In this document: in pieces, positions 7,080 to 13,940 of the stretch
Numbering within the stretch: position 1 is the first letter of the stretch
How the letters are laid out: each line of letters opens with the position of its first letter
Source: Solirubrobacterales bacterium
GTDB lineage: Bacteria > Actinomycetota > Thermoleophilia > Solirubrobacterales > Solirubrobacteraceae
NCBI GenBank assembly: GCA_015655225.1
Contig: JAATFK010000552.1
Coordinates: 1-18,132 of the forward strand
Direction: 5' to 3'
DNA: 18,132 nt
Notes under the pieces: generated by a model
What the model was told of the DNA's origin: nothing
Seen by the model: only the letters and a program-made list of their open reading frames with translations
Databases searched by the model: none
Translations under genes and position numbers: made by a program

Positions 7080-8449
7080 CGGGTCGCCGGCCGCTCGTCT
7101 TCGGCGCGTTCACGGGCGTCGGGCTGCCGAACCACGGGCCCGGCCTGTGGTGGCATCCGGATGCCGGGCGGATCGACCACAACGACCTCTCCGCCTGGCA
7201 GGAGCTGGCGCGCTCGCTCGAACGGGCGCGCTTCGACCTGCTGTTCCTCGCCGACGCGGTCGGCTCCTACGACGTCTACCGCGGCTCGCGCGACCAGACG
7301 ATCCGCGACGCGATCGGGCTGCCCTCGAACGACCCGTCGGTGCTGATCTCGGCGCTCGCGGCGAGCACCGAGCAGCTGGGGCTGGCGTTCACGAGCGCGA
7401 CGCTCCAGGAGCATCCCTTCAACCTCGCGCGCAAGCTCTCGACGCTCGACCACTTCACGCGCGGGCGGGTCGGCTGGAACATCGTCACGAGCTACGCCGA
7501 GAACGCCTCGCGCAACTTCGGGCTCGACGGCCTGCGGGACCACGACGAGCGCTACCTCCAGGCCGAGGAGTACGTCGAGGTGACCTACCGGCTGTGGGAG
7601 GACAGCTGGGAGGACGACGCCGTGCTGCGCGACGGGGAGCGGCGGATCTGGGCCGATCCCGCCCGCGTGCACCCGATCGAGCACCACGGCCGCTGGTACG
7701 ACGTCGCCGGTCCGCACCTGCCCGACCCCTCGCCGCAGCGCACGCCGCTGCTGTTCCAGGCCGGCTCCTCGGAGGCCGGGCGCGCGTTCGCCGCGCGTCA
7801 CGCGGAGGGCGTCTTCCTGATCGCGTTCGACCCCGCCGGCGCGGAGCGGCACGTGCGCGACGTGCGCCGGCGCGCGGTCGCCGCTGGCCGCCGCGCCGAC
7901 GATCTCCTGTTCCTGCAGGGGCTGTGGTTCGTGGTCGGCTCGACCGAGGAGGAGGCACGGAGGCGCGAGGGGGAGCTGCTCGAATGGGTCAGCCTCGAGG
8001 GCGTGCTCGCGGACCTCAGCGGCAAGCTCGGGATCGACCTCGCCGGGATCGAGCTGGACCGGCCGCTCGGGGACCTCCAGGTCGCCGGGGTGCAGGGGAT
8101 CGTGGAGAGCCTGCGCGCGAGCCGGCCCGACGGCGGCGGGACCTTCCGCGACCTCGTCCTGCACCTGCTGTCCGCGCGCGTCGTCGGCACGCCGGAGCAG
8201 ATCGCCGACGAGCTGGAGCGCTGGCGGGCGGCCGGGATCGACGGGATCAACGTGATGGACGTGCCCGCCCACGGCGCCTTCCACGACTTCGCCGAGCACG
8301 TCGCGCCGGTCCTGCGCGAGCGCGGGCTGATGCAGCGCGAGTACCGCCCGGGGACGCTGCGCGAGAAGCTGTTCGGGCGAGGGCCGCGGCTGCCCGAGAC
8401 GCACCCGGCGCGCGCCGGCGCGCGCTCGCGGCGGGAGGTGGTCGCGTGA
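7076..8449 (+). CDS. LLM flavin-dependent monooxygenase, NtaA/SnaA/DszA family (copy 2)
   Basis: A 457-aa paralogue of the preceding gene. The same landmarks are present: SLERARFDLLFLADAVG (48-62), TLDHFTRGRVGWNIVTS (123-139), LWEDSWEDDAVLRD, WADPARVHPIEHHG, LFQAGSSEAGRAFAARHAEGVF, and a C-terminus with EYRPGTLREKLFG. Both copies carry an extra residue in LWE(G/D)SWEDD compared with the LWDSWEDD of the third family member at 15392, so they form a subgroup of their own. The ATG at 7076 overlaps the upstream stop and its own stop overlaps the next GTG. The two may form a heteromer or act on successive steps or related substrates; sequence alone does not decide. Confidence 0.93.
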   Translation: MTGRRPLVFGAFTGVGLPNHGPGLWWHPDAGRIDHNDLSAWQELARSLERARFDLLFLADAVGSYDVYRGSRDQTIRDAIGLPSNDPSVLISALAASTEQLGLAFTSATLQEHPFNLARKLSTLDHFTRGRVGWNIVTSYAENASRNFGLDGLRDHDERYLQAEEYVEVTYRLWEDSWEDDAVLRDGERRIWADPARVHPIEHHGRWYDVAGPHLPDPSPQRTPLLFQAGSSEAGRAFAARHAEGVFLIAFDPAGAERHVRDVRRRAVAAGRRADDLLFLQGLWFVVGSTEEEARRREGELLEWVSLEGVLADLSGKLGIDLAGIELDRPLGDLQVAGVQGIVESLRASRPDGGGTFRDLVLHLLSARVVGTPEQIADELERWRAAGIDGINVMDVPAHGAFHDFAEHVAPVLRERGLMQREYRPGTLREKLFGRGPRLPETHPARAGARSRREVVA

Positions 8450-9351
8450 GCCCCGTGCGGATCCTGCTGGAGTACTTCCACCCGTGGCCGAACTCGACCG
8501 GGCTCCACGTCGCCTCCGCCGCCGGCTGGTTCCGCGACGCCGGGCTCGACGTGGAGATCACCGTCGTGGACCCGCTGCGCGGCGACTCGCTGGAGGCGTT
8601 GCAGCGCGGCGAGACCGACTTCGCCGTCTTCCCCAGCAACCGCCTGCTGGTGCGCCGCGAGCTGGGGCAGCCGCTCGTCGGGATCGCCGCGATCAACCAC
8701 CGCGGGATGGAGACGATCCAGACGCTGCGCCGGACCGGGATCACGCGCCCGCGCGACCTCGCGGGCCGGCGCGTCTCGCTCAACCCGACGCCGCGCGGGG
8801 TGGCGATGCTGCGCCACCTCGTGGAGGTCGACGGCGGCGACCCCGACGCGGTGGTGCTGGTCGACAGCGGCGTGCGCGAGCTGGGCGCCGACGAGATCGC
8901 CGCCGGCGTGATCGATGCGAGCTTCGGGGGCTACTGGGCCTGGGACCTGCTGTTCGGCACCACGCCACAGGAGGAGCGGATCGTCTGGCCGGTCGACACG
9001 ATCGGCGCGCCGCCCTACCACAGCTACCTGCTCGGGACGCGGGAGGCGACGGTCGAGCGCGACCCGCAGCTGGTGCGCGCGCTGCTCGCCGCGACCGAGC
9101 GCGGCTACCGCGACGCGATCGCCGACCCCGAGCGCGCGCTGGCGGTCCTGGAGCGCGTGATCGCCTACTTCCCGACAGCGGTGCTCGCGCGCTCGCTGGA
9201 GCTGGTCGCGCCGACCTGGACGCACGACGGTCGCTGGGGGCAGCAGCGCGTCGAGCTGCTGGAGCCGTATGCCGCGTGGCTCGCCGAGTCCGGCGTGCTG
9301 CGCTCGCCCGACGCCTGGATCGGCGCGACGACGAACGAGCTGCTGCCATGA
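8446..9351 (+). CDS. NMT1/THI5-like binding-fold protein without signal peptide
   Basis: A 301-aa protein of the same fold as ABC solute-binding proteins. It opens VRILLEYFHPWPNSTGLHVA followed by GWFRDAGLDVEITVVDP, then LQRGETDFAVFPSNRLLVRR, all typical of the NMT1/THI5 family. There is no signal peptide, lipobox or Tat motif: the family domain begins at residue 4, and the same frame upstream of the GTG start gives no leader. It contains no cysteine, so it lacks the Cys-rich motif of the yeast THI5 suicide enzyme. It overlaps the second monooxygenase (GTGA) and the next gene (ATGA). It may bind the substrate or product in the cytosol, be an enzyme or sensor on this fold, or be exported by an unusual route. 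Confidence 0.85.
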   Translation: MSPVRILLEYFHPWPNSTGLHVASAAGWFRDAGLDVEITVVDPLRGDSLEALQRGETDFAVFPSNRLLVRRELGQPLVGIAAINHRGMETIQTLRRTGITRPRDLAGRRVSLNPTPRGVAMLRHLVEVDGGDPDAVVLVDSGVRELGADEIAAGVIDASFGGYWAWDLLFGTTPQEERIVWPVDTIGAPPYHSYLLGTREATVERDPQLVRALLAATERGYRDAIADPERALAVLERVIAYFPTAVLARSLELVAPTWTHDGRWGQQRVELLEPYAAWLAESGVLRSPDAWIGATTNELLP

Positions 9352-9743
9352 GCGGCGCCGTTCTCCCAGACGGGGCGCGCGCCCTGATCGACACGCCCGA
9401 GTTCGCGGTGCTGTCGACCGCCAACCCCGACGGCAGCCACCACCTCTGTGTGATGTGGGTCGCGCGCGACGGCGACGCGCTGCTGATGGCGACCAGACGC
9501 GGCCGGCCTCAGCACCGCAACCTGCTCGCCGACCCGCGCGCGACGGTGCTCGTCTACTCGCGCACGAGACCGACGAGCTTCGTCCAGATCCGTGGCGTCG
9601 CGTCGTTTCCCGACCTCGACGCGGGCGCGCTGATCGGGTCGCTCTCGCACGCGTACACGGGGACGCCGCACGACACGCCGATCGAGGATCCTGAGCGGGT
9701 GGCGATCCGCATCGACCCGTCGCACGTCGTCTTCCGCCCGTGA
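9348..9743 (+). CDS. PPOX-class split beta-barrel flavin/F420-dependent protein
   Basis: A 131-aa small beta-barrel protein like actinobacterial F420- or FMN-dependent pyridoxamine-phosphate-oxidase-fold proteins. The landmarks are FAVLSTANPDGSHHLCVMWV (19-38), LLMATRRGRPQHRNLLADPRATVLVY (with the KxxNL-like HRNL, about 45-70) and VQIRGVAS (79-86). The size fits the FDOR-B/Rv1155-like group. The ATG overlaps the previous stop and the stop overlaps the next GTG. In this operon it could reduce a product or supply or bind the flavin used by the two monooxygenases; that role is inferred from position only. No classical SsuE/NtaB-type flavin reductase is present in the window. Confidence 0.85.
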   Translation: MSGAVLPDGARALIDTPEFAVLSTANPDGSHHLCVMWVARDGDALLMATRRGRPQHRNLLADPRATVLVYSRTRPTSFVQIRGVASFPDLDAGALIGSLSHAYTGTPHDTPIEDPERVAIRIDPSHVVFRP

Positions 9744-10309
9744 GCGCGGACGCGGTCGACCGGCTGGCGTCGCTCGCTCGCGCGGCGGCGGCGGCGCGCA
9801 CCGAGCCCGGCACGGCGATCGTCGCGATCGACGGCCGCTCGGGCGCCGGCAAGTCGACGCTCGCCGGCCGGCTCGCGCGCGCGCTCGACGCCCCGCTGCT
9901 GTCGATGGAGGAGCTGTACCCCGGCTGGGACGCGCTCGAGGAGGGGATCGAGGTGCTCGCGGACGAGGTGCTGGCGCCGCTGGCGGCCGGCCGCGCGGCG
10001 CGCGTGCCGCGCTACGACTGGGCCGCCGGCCGTTGGGCGCAGGAGCGCGTCGAGCTGATGCCGCCACCGCTGCTCGTCGTGGACGGCGTCGGCTCCGGCG
10101 CCCGCGCGCCGGCGCGCTACGTCTCGCTGCTGGTGTGGGTCGAGCTGGACGCGCGCGTCCGTCGCGAGCGCCTGCTGGGCCGCCGCGACGCCGAGCTCTA
10201 CGGTCCCCACTGGGACCTCTGGGCCGAGCAGGAGGAGGCGATGCTCGCGCGCGAGCGCACCGCCGAGCGGGCCGACGTGGTGATCGAGGCGCGGGACCTG
10301 GAGGCCTGA
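9740..10309 (+). CDS. P-loop kinase-like protein, uridine-kinase fold
   Basis: A 189-aa protein with a clear Walker A, AIDGRSGAGKST (29-40), and a core like uridine/pantothenate-kinase-type P-loop enzymes. SMEELYPGWD (56-64) stands where these kinases carry the DDFY motif, and VPRYDW (89-94) and LLVVDGVGSG (111-120) match the usual YDW and strand-3 regions. A lid-like ELDARVRRERLLGRRD follows at about 135-150. It is the last gene of the coupled run (GTGA overlap with the PPOX gene). Phosphorylation of an imported or cleaved small molecule is plausible, but the acceptor is not predictable. Such kinases are often annotated only as AAA or uridine kinase-like. Confidence 0.85.
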   Translation: MSADAVDRLASLARAAAAARTEPGTAIVAIDGRSGAGKSTLAGRLARALDAPLLSMEELYPGWDALEEGIEVLADEVLAPLAAGRAARVPRYDWAAGRWAQERVELMPPPLLVVDGVGSGARAPARYVSLLVWVELDARVRRERLLGRRDAELYGPHWDLWAEQEEAMLARERTAERADVVIEARDLEA

Positions 10310-10334
10310 GCGGACAGCTCGAAGCGCGCTAGCG

Positions 10335-10354
10335 TGCTTGTCGGCCGACAAGCA
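10335..10354. promoter_or_regulatory. TetR-type operator upstream of the alpha/beta hydrolase
   Basis: A perfect 20-bp palindrome with half TGCTTGTCGG and its exact complement CCGACAAGCA, with no spacer. It lies 15 bp before the hydrolase ATG and just upstream of the AGGGGGA Shine-Dalgarno at 10359-10365. The absence of a loop and of a T-tract argues against a terminator for the kinase gene. The obvious candidate binder is the TetR protein encoded at 11152 in the same unit. Confidence 0.8.
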
Positions 10355-10369
10355 ACTTAGGGGGACCCG

Positions 10370-11155
10370 ATGACTCAGTCCAGCGGAGCGGACGTGCCGA
10401 TCGTCCTGGTCCACGGCAATCCGGAGATCGACGCGGTCTGGGACCTGCTGGCGGCGCGACTGGTCGAGGCGGGCCGCGACGAGCCGCTGCGGCTCTCGCC
10501 ACCCGGGTTCGGCGCGCCGGCGCCCGACGGGTTCGGCGCGACCGCGGCGGACTACCGCGCGTGGCTGGTCGCCGAGCTGGAGGCGATCGGCGAGCCGGTC
10601 GACCTGGTCGGCCACGACGTCGGCAGCGGCCATGCGATCGGCGTGGCGATCAGCCGGCCGGACCTCCTGCGCAGCTGGACCGTCGACGGCCTCGGCGTCT
10701 TCGATCCCGGCTACGAGTGGCACGAGCTCGCGCGGGTGTGGCAGACGCGCGGCGCCGGCGAGGCCTGGATCGCCGACCACCTCACGCAGAGCGACGAGGA
10801 GCGGGCGGCGTTCCTCGTCGACCACGGCATGGACCCGTCGATCGCCGCCCGCGTCGCGGCCGGCTTCGACGCGGCGATGGGTGCCTGCATCCTGCGCCTC
10901 TACCGCTCCCGGCTCCCGGCCGACCTGGCCGGCACCTCGGCCGACCTCGGCGCCCTGGCGGCGCGTCCCGGCCTCGCGATCCTGGCGAGCGCCGACGTCC
11001 TCGTCGGGACCGCCGAGCAGCGGCGGCGCTCCGCCGCGCGGGCCGGCGCCGCCGTCGCCGAGCTGCCGGGCCTCGGGCACTGGTGGATGACCCAGGAGGA
11101 CGGCCGCCCGGCCGCCGAGGCGCTGACGGCGTTCTGGTCGTCGCTCGCGCCGTGA
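10370..11155 (+). CDS. Alpha/beta hydrolase with Asp nucleophile elbow (epoxide hydrolase/dehalogenase-like)
   Basis: A 261-aa alpha/beta hydrolase. The oxyanion segment is VLVHGNPEI (residues 12-20) and the nucleophile elbow is LVGHDVGSGHA. The residue at the nucleophile position (83) is Asp, as in haloalkane dehalogenases and soluble epoxide hydrolases (HDWGG), not Ser as in esterases. The HGNPE oxyanion loop supports that branch. The likely acid is D209 (ASADVLVG) and the base is H237 in LPGLGHWWM. The start ATG is preceded by a GGGGG ribosome site. It overlaps the TetR gene downstream (GTGA) and sits behind a perfect palindrome, so it is probably repressed until a substrate-like ligand appears. 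The precise substrate is unknown. Confidence 0.9.
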   Translation: MTQSSGADVPIVLVHGNPEIDAVWDLLAARLVEAGRDEPLRLSPPGFGAPAPDGFGATAADYRAWLVAELEAIGEPVDLVGHDVGSGHAIGVAISRPDLLRSWTVDGLGVFDPGYEWHELARVWQTRGAGEAWIADHLTQSDEERAAFLVDHGMDPSIAARVAAGFDAAMGACILRLYRSRLPADLAGTSADLGALAARPGLAILASADVLVGTAEQRRRSAARAGAAVAELPGLGHWWMTQEDGRPAAEALTAFWSSLAP

Positions 11156-11754
11156 CCGGCGCCCCCACGCGGCGCCGGACGCAGGCCGAGCGGCGCGCCG
11201 AGGCGGAGCGGCGCGTGCTGGAGGCGGCGCGGGAGGTGATCGGCGAGCACGGCGTCGGCGCGGTCACCTTCGCCGCGGTCGGGGCGCGGGCCGGCTACAG
11301 CCGCGGGATCGTCACCCACCACTTCGGCAGCCGCCGCGGGCTGATGGAGGCCCTGGCCCGCTCCCTGCAGGGGCTCGTCCCACCGGCGCCCGCCGAGCTG
11401 GACGGCCGCGAGCGCGTGCTCGCGCAGGTCGACCTCTACCTCGCGACCCTGGAGCACCACCCGCGCGACACCCGCGTGTTCGCGATGCTGTGGGCCGAGG
11501 CGATCGCCGGCGATCCCGACCTGCGCCCGATCTTCGCCGAGCGCGACGCCGACTTCCGCGACAGCTTCGCGCGCGCCCTGCGCACGGCCGCCGCCGACGG
11601 GACCGGCGCCGGCCTCGATCCCGACGCGGCGGCGATGGCGATCGTCGGCCTCCTGCGCGGCGTCGGCCTGCAGTTGGTGCTCGTCGAGAAGGCGCCGGAC
11701 TTCGCGCGCCTGCGTCAGACGATCGCCCTGCTGCTGGGGACGGGCCTCGGCTGA
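11152..11754 (+). CDS. TetR family transcriptional regulator
   Basis: A 200-aa TetR regulator. After a basic N-terminus, RRVLEAAREVIGEHGVGAVT leads into the helix-turn-helix AAVGARAGYSRGIVTHHFGS (41-60), followed by RRGLMEALARSL. The C-terminal domain has the TetR_C pattern with RVFAMLWAEAIAGDPDLRPI. The start is GTG at 11152, overlapping the hydrolase stop by 4 nt, which couples regulator to enzyme. It is encoded downstream of, not divergent from, its likely target, so the palindrome at 10335-10354 would control both genes as an autoregulated unit. The ligand is not deducible. Confidence 0.92.
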   Translation: MTGAPTRRRTQAERRAEAERRVLEAAREVIGEHGVGAVTFAAVGARAGYSRGIVTHHFGSRRGLMEALARSLQGLVPPAPAELDGRERVLAQVDLYLATLEHHPRDTRVFAMLWAEAIAGDPDLRPIFAERDADFRDSFARALRTAAADGTGAGLDPDAAAMAIVGLLRGVGLQLVLVEKAPDFARLRQTIALLLGTGLG

Positions 11755-12124
11755 AGCCCCGTCACCGAGCGGCAACCCAAGATTCCCCTCCGGAGATCTC
11801 AACTCTGGTAGTTCGTACCAACTTATTGAGCAATGAGCGCGGGATCGCGCCGGAGGTCATCTCATGCCTGGTAGCACGACGCGCACCGCCCCCATCGGGC
11901 ATGGCGGCGCTCCGCCGCTCCGGTCGGAGGCCGCATCGTCGCCGAGGTCTCGGCCGGCCTGTGCTTCGGCGATCCGCTCTCCCACCTCACGTCCAGCCGA
12001 CTCGAGCCGTCCCAGTCCTGACCGAAAAGCCCGTGGAGACGGAATAATCTGGAATGCAGTAAAAAGAGTCGGCCAACGCGCCAACATCCAGAGTAAACGC
12101 CCAAACCGCCTCGAAGCGCCGGAC
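11755..12124 (+). promoter_or_regulatory. 370-nt non-coding leader upstream of the collagen-like gene
   Basis: No convincing gene is present. The open frame continuing upstream of 12125 gives an Arg/Ser/Pro-rich translation without protein character, and a real signal peptide starts at 12125. GC drops towards the gene: 12040-12075 contains AATAAT (12043-12048) and an A-run. A CTGACC (12018-12023) lies 19 nt before AATAAT, a weak promoter candidate. A short hairpin, GGTA-GTTCG-TACC, flanked by CTCAA and TTGAG, lies at about 11798-11831. No terminator for the TetR gene is obvious. Confidence 0.35.
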
Positions 12125-13789
12125 ATGAAGCCCAAACGCTCACTCAGGCCGCTGGCCGCGGCGCTCATCGTCGTCGCGGGCCTTGTGGCCCTGCCCGGCG
12201 CGGCGTCCGCCGCCTCGACGCCCAGACGCATCTACGCGTGCGTGACGAGGACGTACAACACGCTCAACCTCACGACGCAGAACGGTCACTGCGCAGACGG
12301 GCAGTTCAAGGTCTCGTGGTCGGTCTCCGGCACCGCCGGCCCGAGAGGCGCCACCGGTCCGAGAGGGCAGAGAGGGCCGAGAGGCGACAGAGGCGACACC
12401 GGCCCGAGAGGCGCGAACGGGGCGAACGGCCCGGCGGGCGCGAACGGGGCGACCGGTCCGGCCGGCCCCACCGGCGCGATCGGCCCGATCGGCCCGATCG
12501 GGCCGACCGGCCCGACCGGCCCGGCCGGCACGTCGGGCTCCCCCGACACGCCCGCGCAGGTGCTCGCGAAGCTGCTCCAGGTCGACGGCTCCGGCTCCGG
12601 CCTCGACGCCGACCTCCTCGACGGCCAGGACAGCAGCTCCTTCCAGCAGCGCGTGACGGGCACGTGCTCGACCGGGGGGTTCGTCCAGTCGGTCGGGGCG
12701 GACGGCACGGTCGGGTGCGCACAGGCGATCACCGTGCCGCTCAACCTCACGCAGCCCTCGACGACCGACGACGCGCTCGACGTCTCGATCCCGAACGCGG
12801 GCTCCAGCGGCCGCGCGATCAGCGTCGACAACGAGGGCGTCGGCACCAGCGTGTTCTCCAACACCGTCGGCGGCAACTCGATCTGGGGCGTCGTCGGCTC
12901 GATATCGGCAGCGGCGGTGATCGGCGACTCCTCGAGCGGCGAGGCGGTCGTCGGGCGTCAGAACGGCGCGATCTGCAACAGAAACATAGGCAGATGCAAC
13001 GGGATAGGCGCGGTCGTCGGCCGGGCCGACGGTGACGGCGGCTACGGCGTGCGCGGCTTCCAGACCTCCCCGAACGGCGGCTACGGCGTGATCGGCCAGA
13101 CCGGCATCAGCGGCGGCACCGGCGTCGGCGTCCGCGGCGAGAACGTCAACGCCGCGAACAACGACAACGCGGTCGAGGCGGTCACGAACGGCAACGGCTC
13201 CGCGCTGTTCGCCCAGGGCAGAACGACGGCGGCGACGTTCAACGGGGCCGTCCAGATCAACGGCGACCTCACCGTCACCGGCACGAAGAGCGGGTTCAGA
13301 ATCGACGACCCGCGCGCCCGGACGCAGCGGACGCTCACCTCCACGCCGGTCGAGACGAACACGCTCATCGTCACCTACAGCGGCAACGTCACGACCGACG
13401 CCCACGGCAGCGCGACCGTCCACCTGCCGTCCTACGGCGCCGCGATCGCGGGCGACTGGCGCTACCAGCTGACGCCGATCGGGCAGTTCGGCCAGGCGAT
13501 CGTCGGCCACGAGGCCGACGCCGGCGGGGCGTTCACGATCCGCACCTCGCACCCGCGCATGAAGGTCTCGTGGTCGGTCGTCGGCATCCGCCACGACCCG
13601 GAGGCGAGACAGGACGCGATCGTCCCGATCGCCCCGAAGACGGGCAGAGCGCGCGGTCGCTACCTCGACCCGGCGCTCTACGGCAGACCGTCCTCGCTGG
13701 CGGTCACCCCGCCGCTCAAGACGACCGCCCCCGCGGGGAAGGGAGCGAAGGCGGCAGCGGCGCAGCCGCGCCTCGCCTCCTCGCGCTGA
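12125..13789 (+). CDS. Secreted collagen-like fibre protein
   Basis: A 554-aa exported protein. Residues 1-29 are a Sec signal peptide (KPKRSLRPL, hydrophobic core, cleavage after ASA). An N-terminal domain with cysteines 39 and 56 precedes 23 Gly-X-Y triplets (72-140), including GPR, GDR, GPT and GPI. Next comes [13 protein letters not shown] (161-173), a motif recurrent in actinobacterial extracellular proteins. A Gly-rich region follows with repeated GVVG, GVRG, GVIG and GVGVRGE steps (about 255-340), probably a beta-prism or fibre stalk. The C-terminal domain (about 390-520) has [51 protein letters not shown] and [11 protein letters not shown], seen in large bacterial extracellular repeat proteins. 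A trimeric surface or matrix fibre is the best guess. Arginine is AGA in 14 of 35 cases. Confidence 0.9.
   Translation: MKPKRSLRPLAAALIVVAGLVALPGAASAASTPRRIYACVTRTYNTLNLTTQNGHCADGQFKVSWSVSGTAGPRGATGPRGQRGPRGDRGDTGPRGANGANGPAGANGATGPAGPTGAIGPIGPIGPTGPTGPAGTSGSPDTPAQVLAKLLQVDGSGSGLDADLLDGQDSSSFQQRVTGTCSTGGFVQSVGADGTVGCAQAITVPLNLTQPSTTDDALDVSIPNAGSSGRAISVDNEGVGTSVFSNTVGGNSIWGVVGSISAAAVIGDSSSGEAVVGRQNGAICNRNIGRCNGIGAVVGRADGDGGYGVRGFQTSPNGGYGVIGQTGISGGTGVGVRGENVNAANNDNAVEAVTNGNGSALFAQGRTTAATFNGAVQINGDLTVTGTKSGFRIDDPRARTQRTLTSTPVETNTLIVTYSGNVTTDAHGSATVHLPSYGAAIAGDWRYQLTPIGQFGQAIVGHEADAGGAFTIRTSHPRMKVSWSVVGIRHDPEARQDAIVPIAPKTGRARGRYLDPALYGRPSSLAVTPPLKTTAPAGKGAKAAAAQPRLASSR
12338..12544 (+). repeat. 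Collagen Gly-X-Y coding repeat, 23 triplets
   Basis: Each 9-nt unit encodes Gly-X-Y. The first third is charged (GPR, GQR, GDR, with Arg as AGA), the middle Asn/Ala-rich (GAN, GPA), and the last third nearly identical at DNA level, with near-tandem GGCCCGATC and GGCCCGACC units at 12473-12526. The near-identical part could slip and vary in copy number between strains. Confidence 0.9.
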
Positions 13790-13827
13790 GCGCGCGCACC
13801 GCGCCACACCGCGCACCCACGCAGTGA

Positions 13828-13857
13828 ACGAAGCCCCCGCCCCGGCGGGGGCTTCGT
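13828..13857 (+). terminator. Strong hairpin terminator after the collagen-like gene
   Basis: A 14-bp perfect stem: ACGAAGCCCCCGCC (13828-13841) pairs with GGCGGGGGCTTCGT (13844-13857), with CC between the arms. Only a short, mixed T stretch follows, as is common in high-GC actinobacteria. It lies 38 nt after the collagen-like gene stop and before the MFS gene. Confidence 0.85.
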
Positions 13858-13940
13858 CGTCCCCGGACCGCCCGCGGAGCGCACGCGCCCCTACCTCCCG
13901 CGTAATCGACCAGCCGCGCGCGTCCTGTGACCGTGCTCGC

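Noticed and set aside
8446..9351. Yeast THI5-like HMP-P synthase function for the cytosolic binding-fold protein
   Set aside because: The protein contains no cysteine, so the essential Cys-rich motif of THI5 is missing.
10335..10354. Palindrome as a terminator for the kinase gene
   Set aside because: There is no loop and no T-tract, and it lies directly in front of the next gene's ribosome site; an operator is more likely.
11864..12124. Upstream in-frame extension of the collagen-like gene
   Set aside because: The added residues are Arg/Ser/Pro-rich and would bury the signal peptide that starts at 12125.
12473..12526. CRISPR or satellite array
   Set aside because: These are 9-nt units encoding Gly-X-Y in frame, part of the collagen-like gene.
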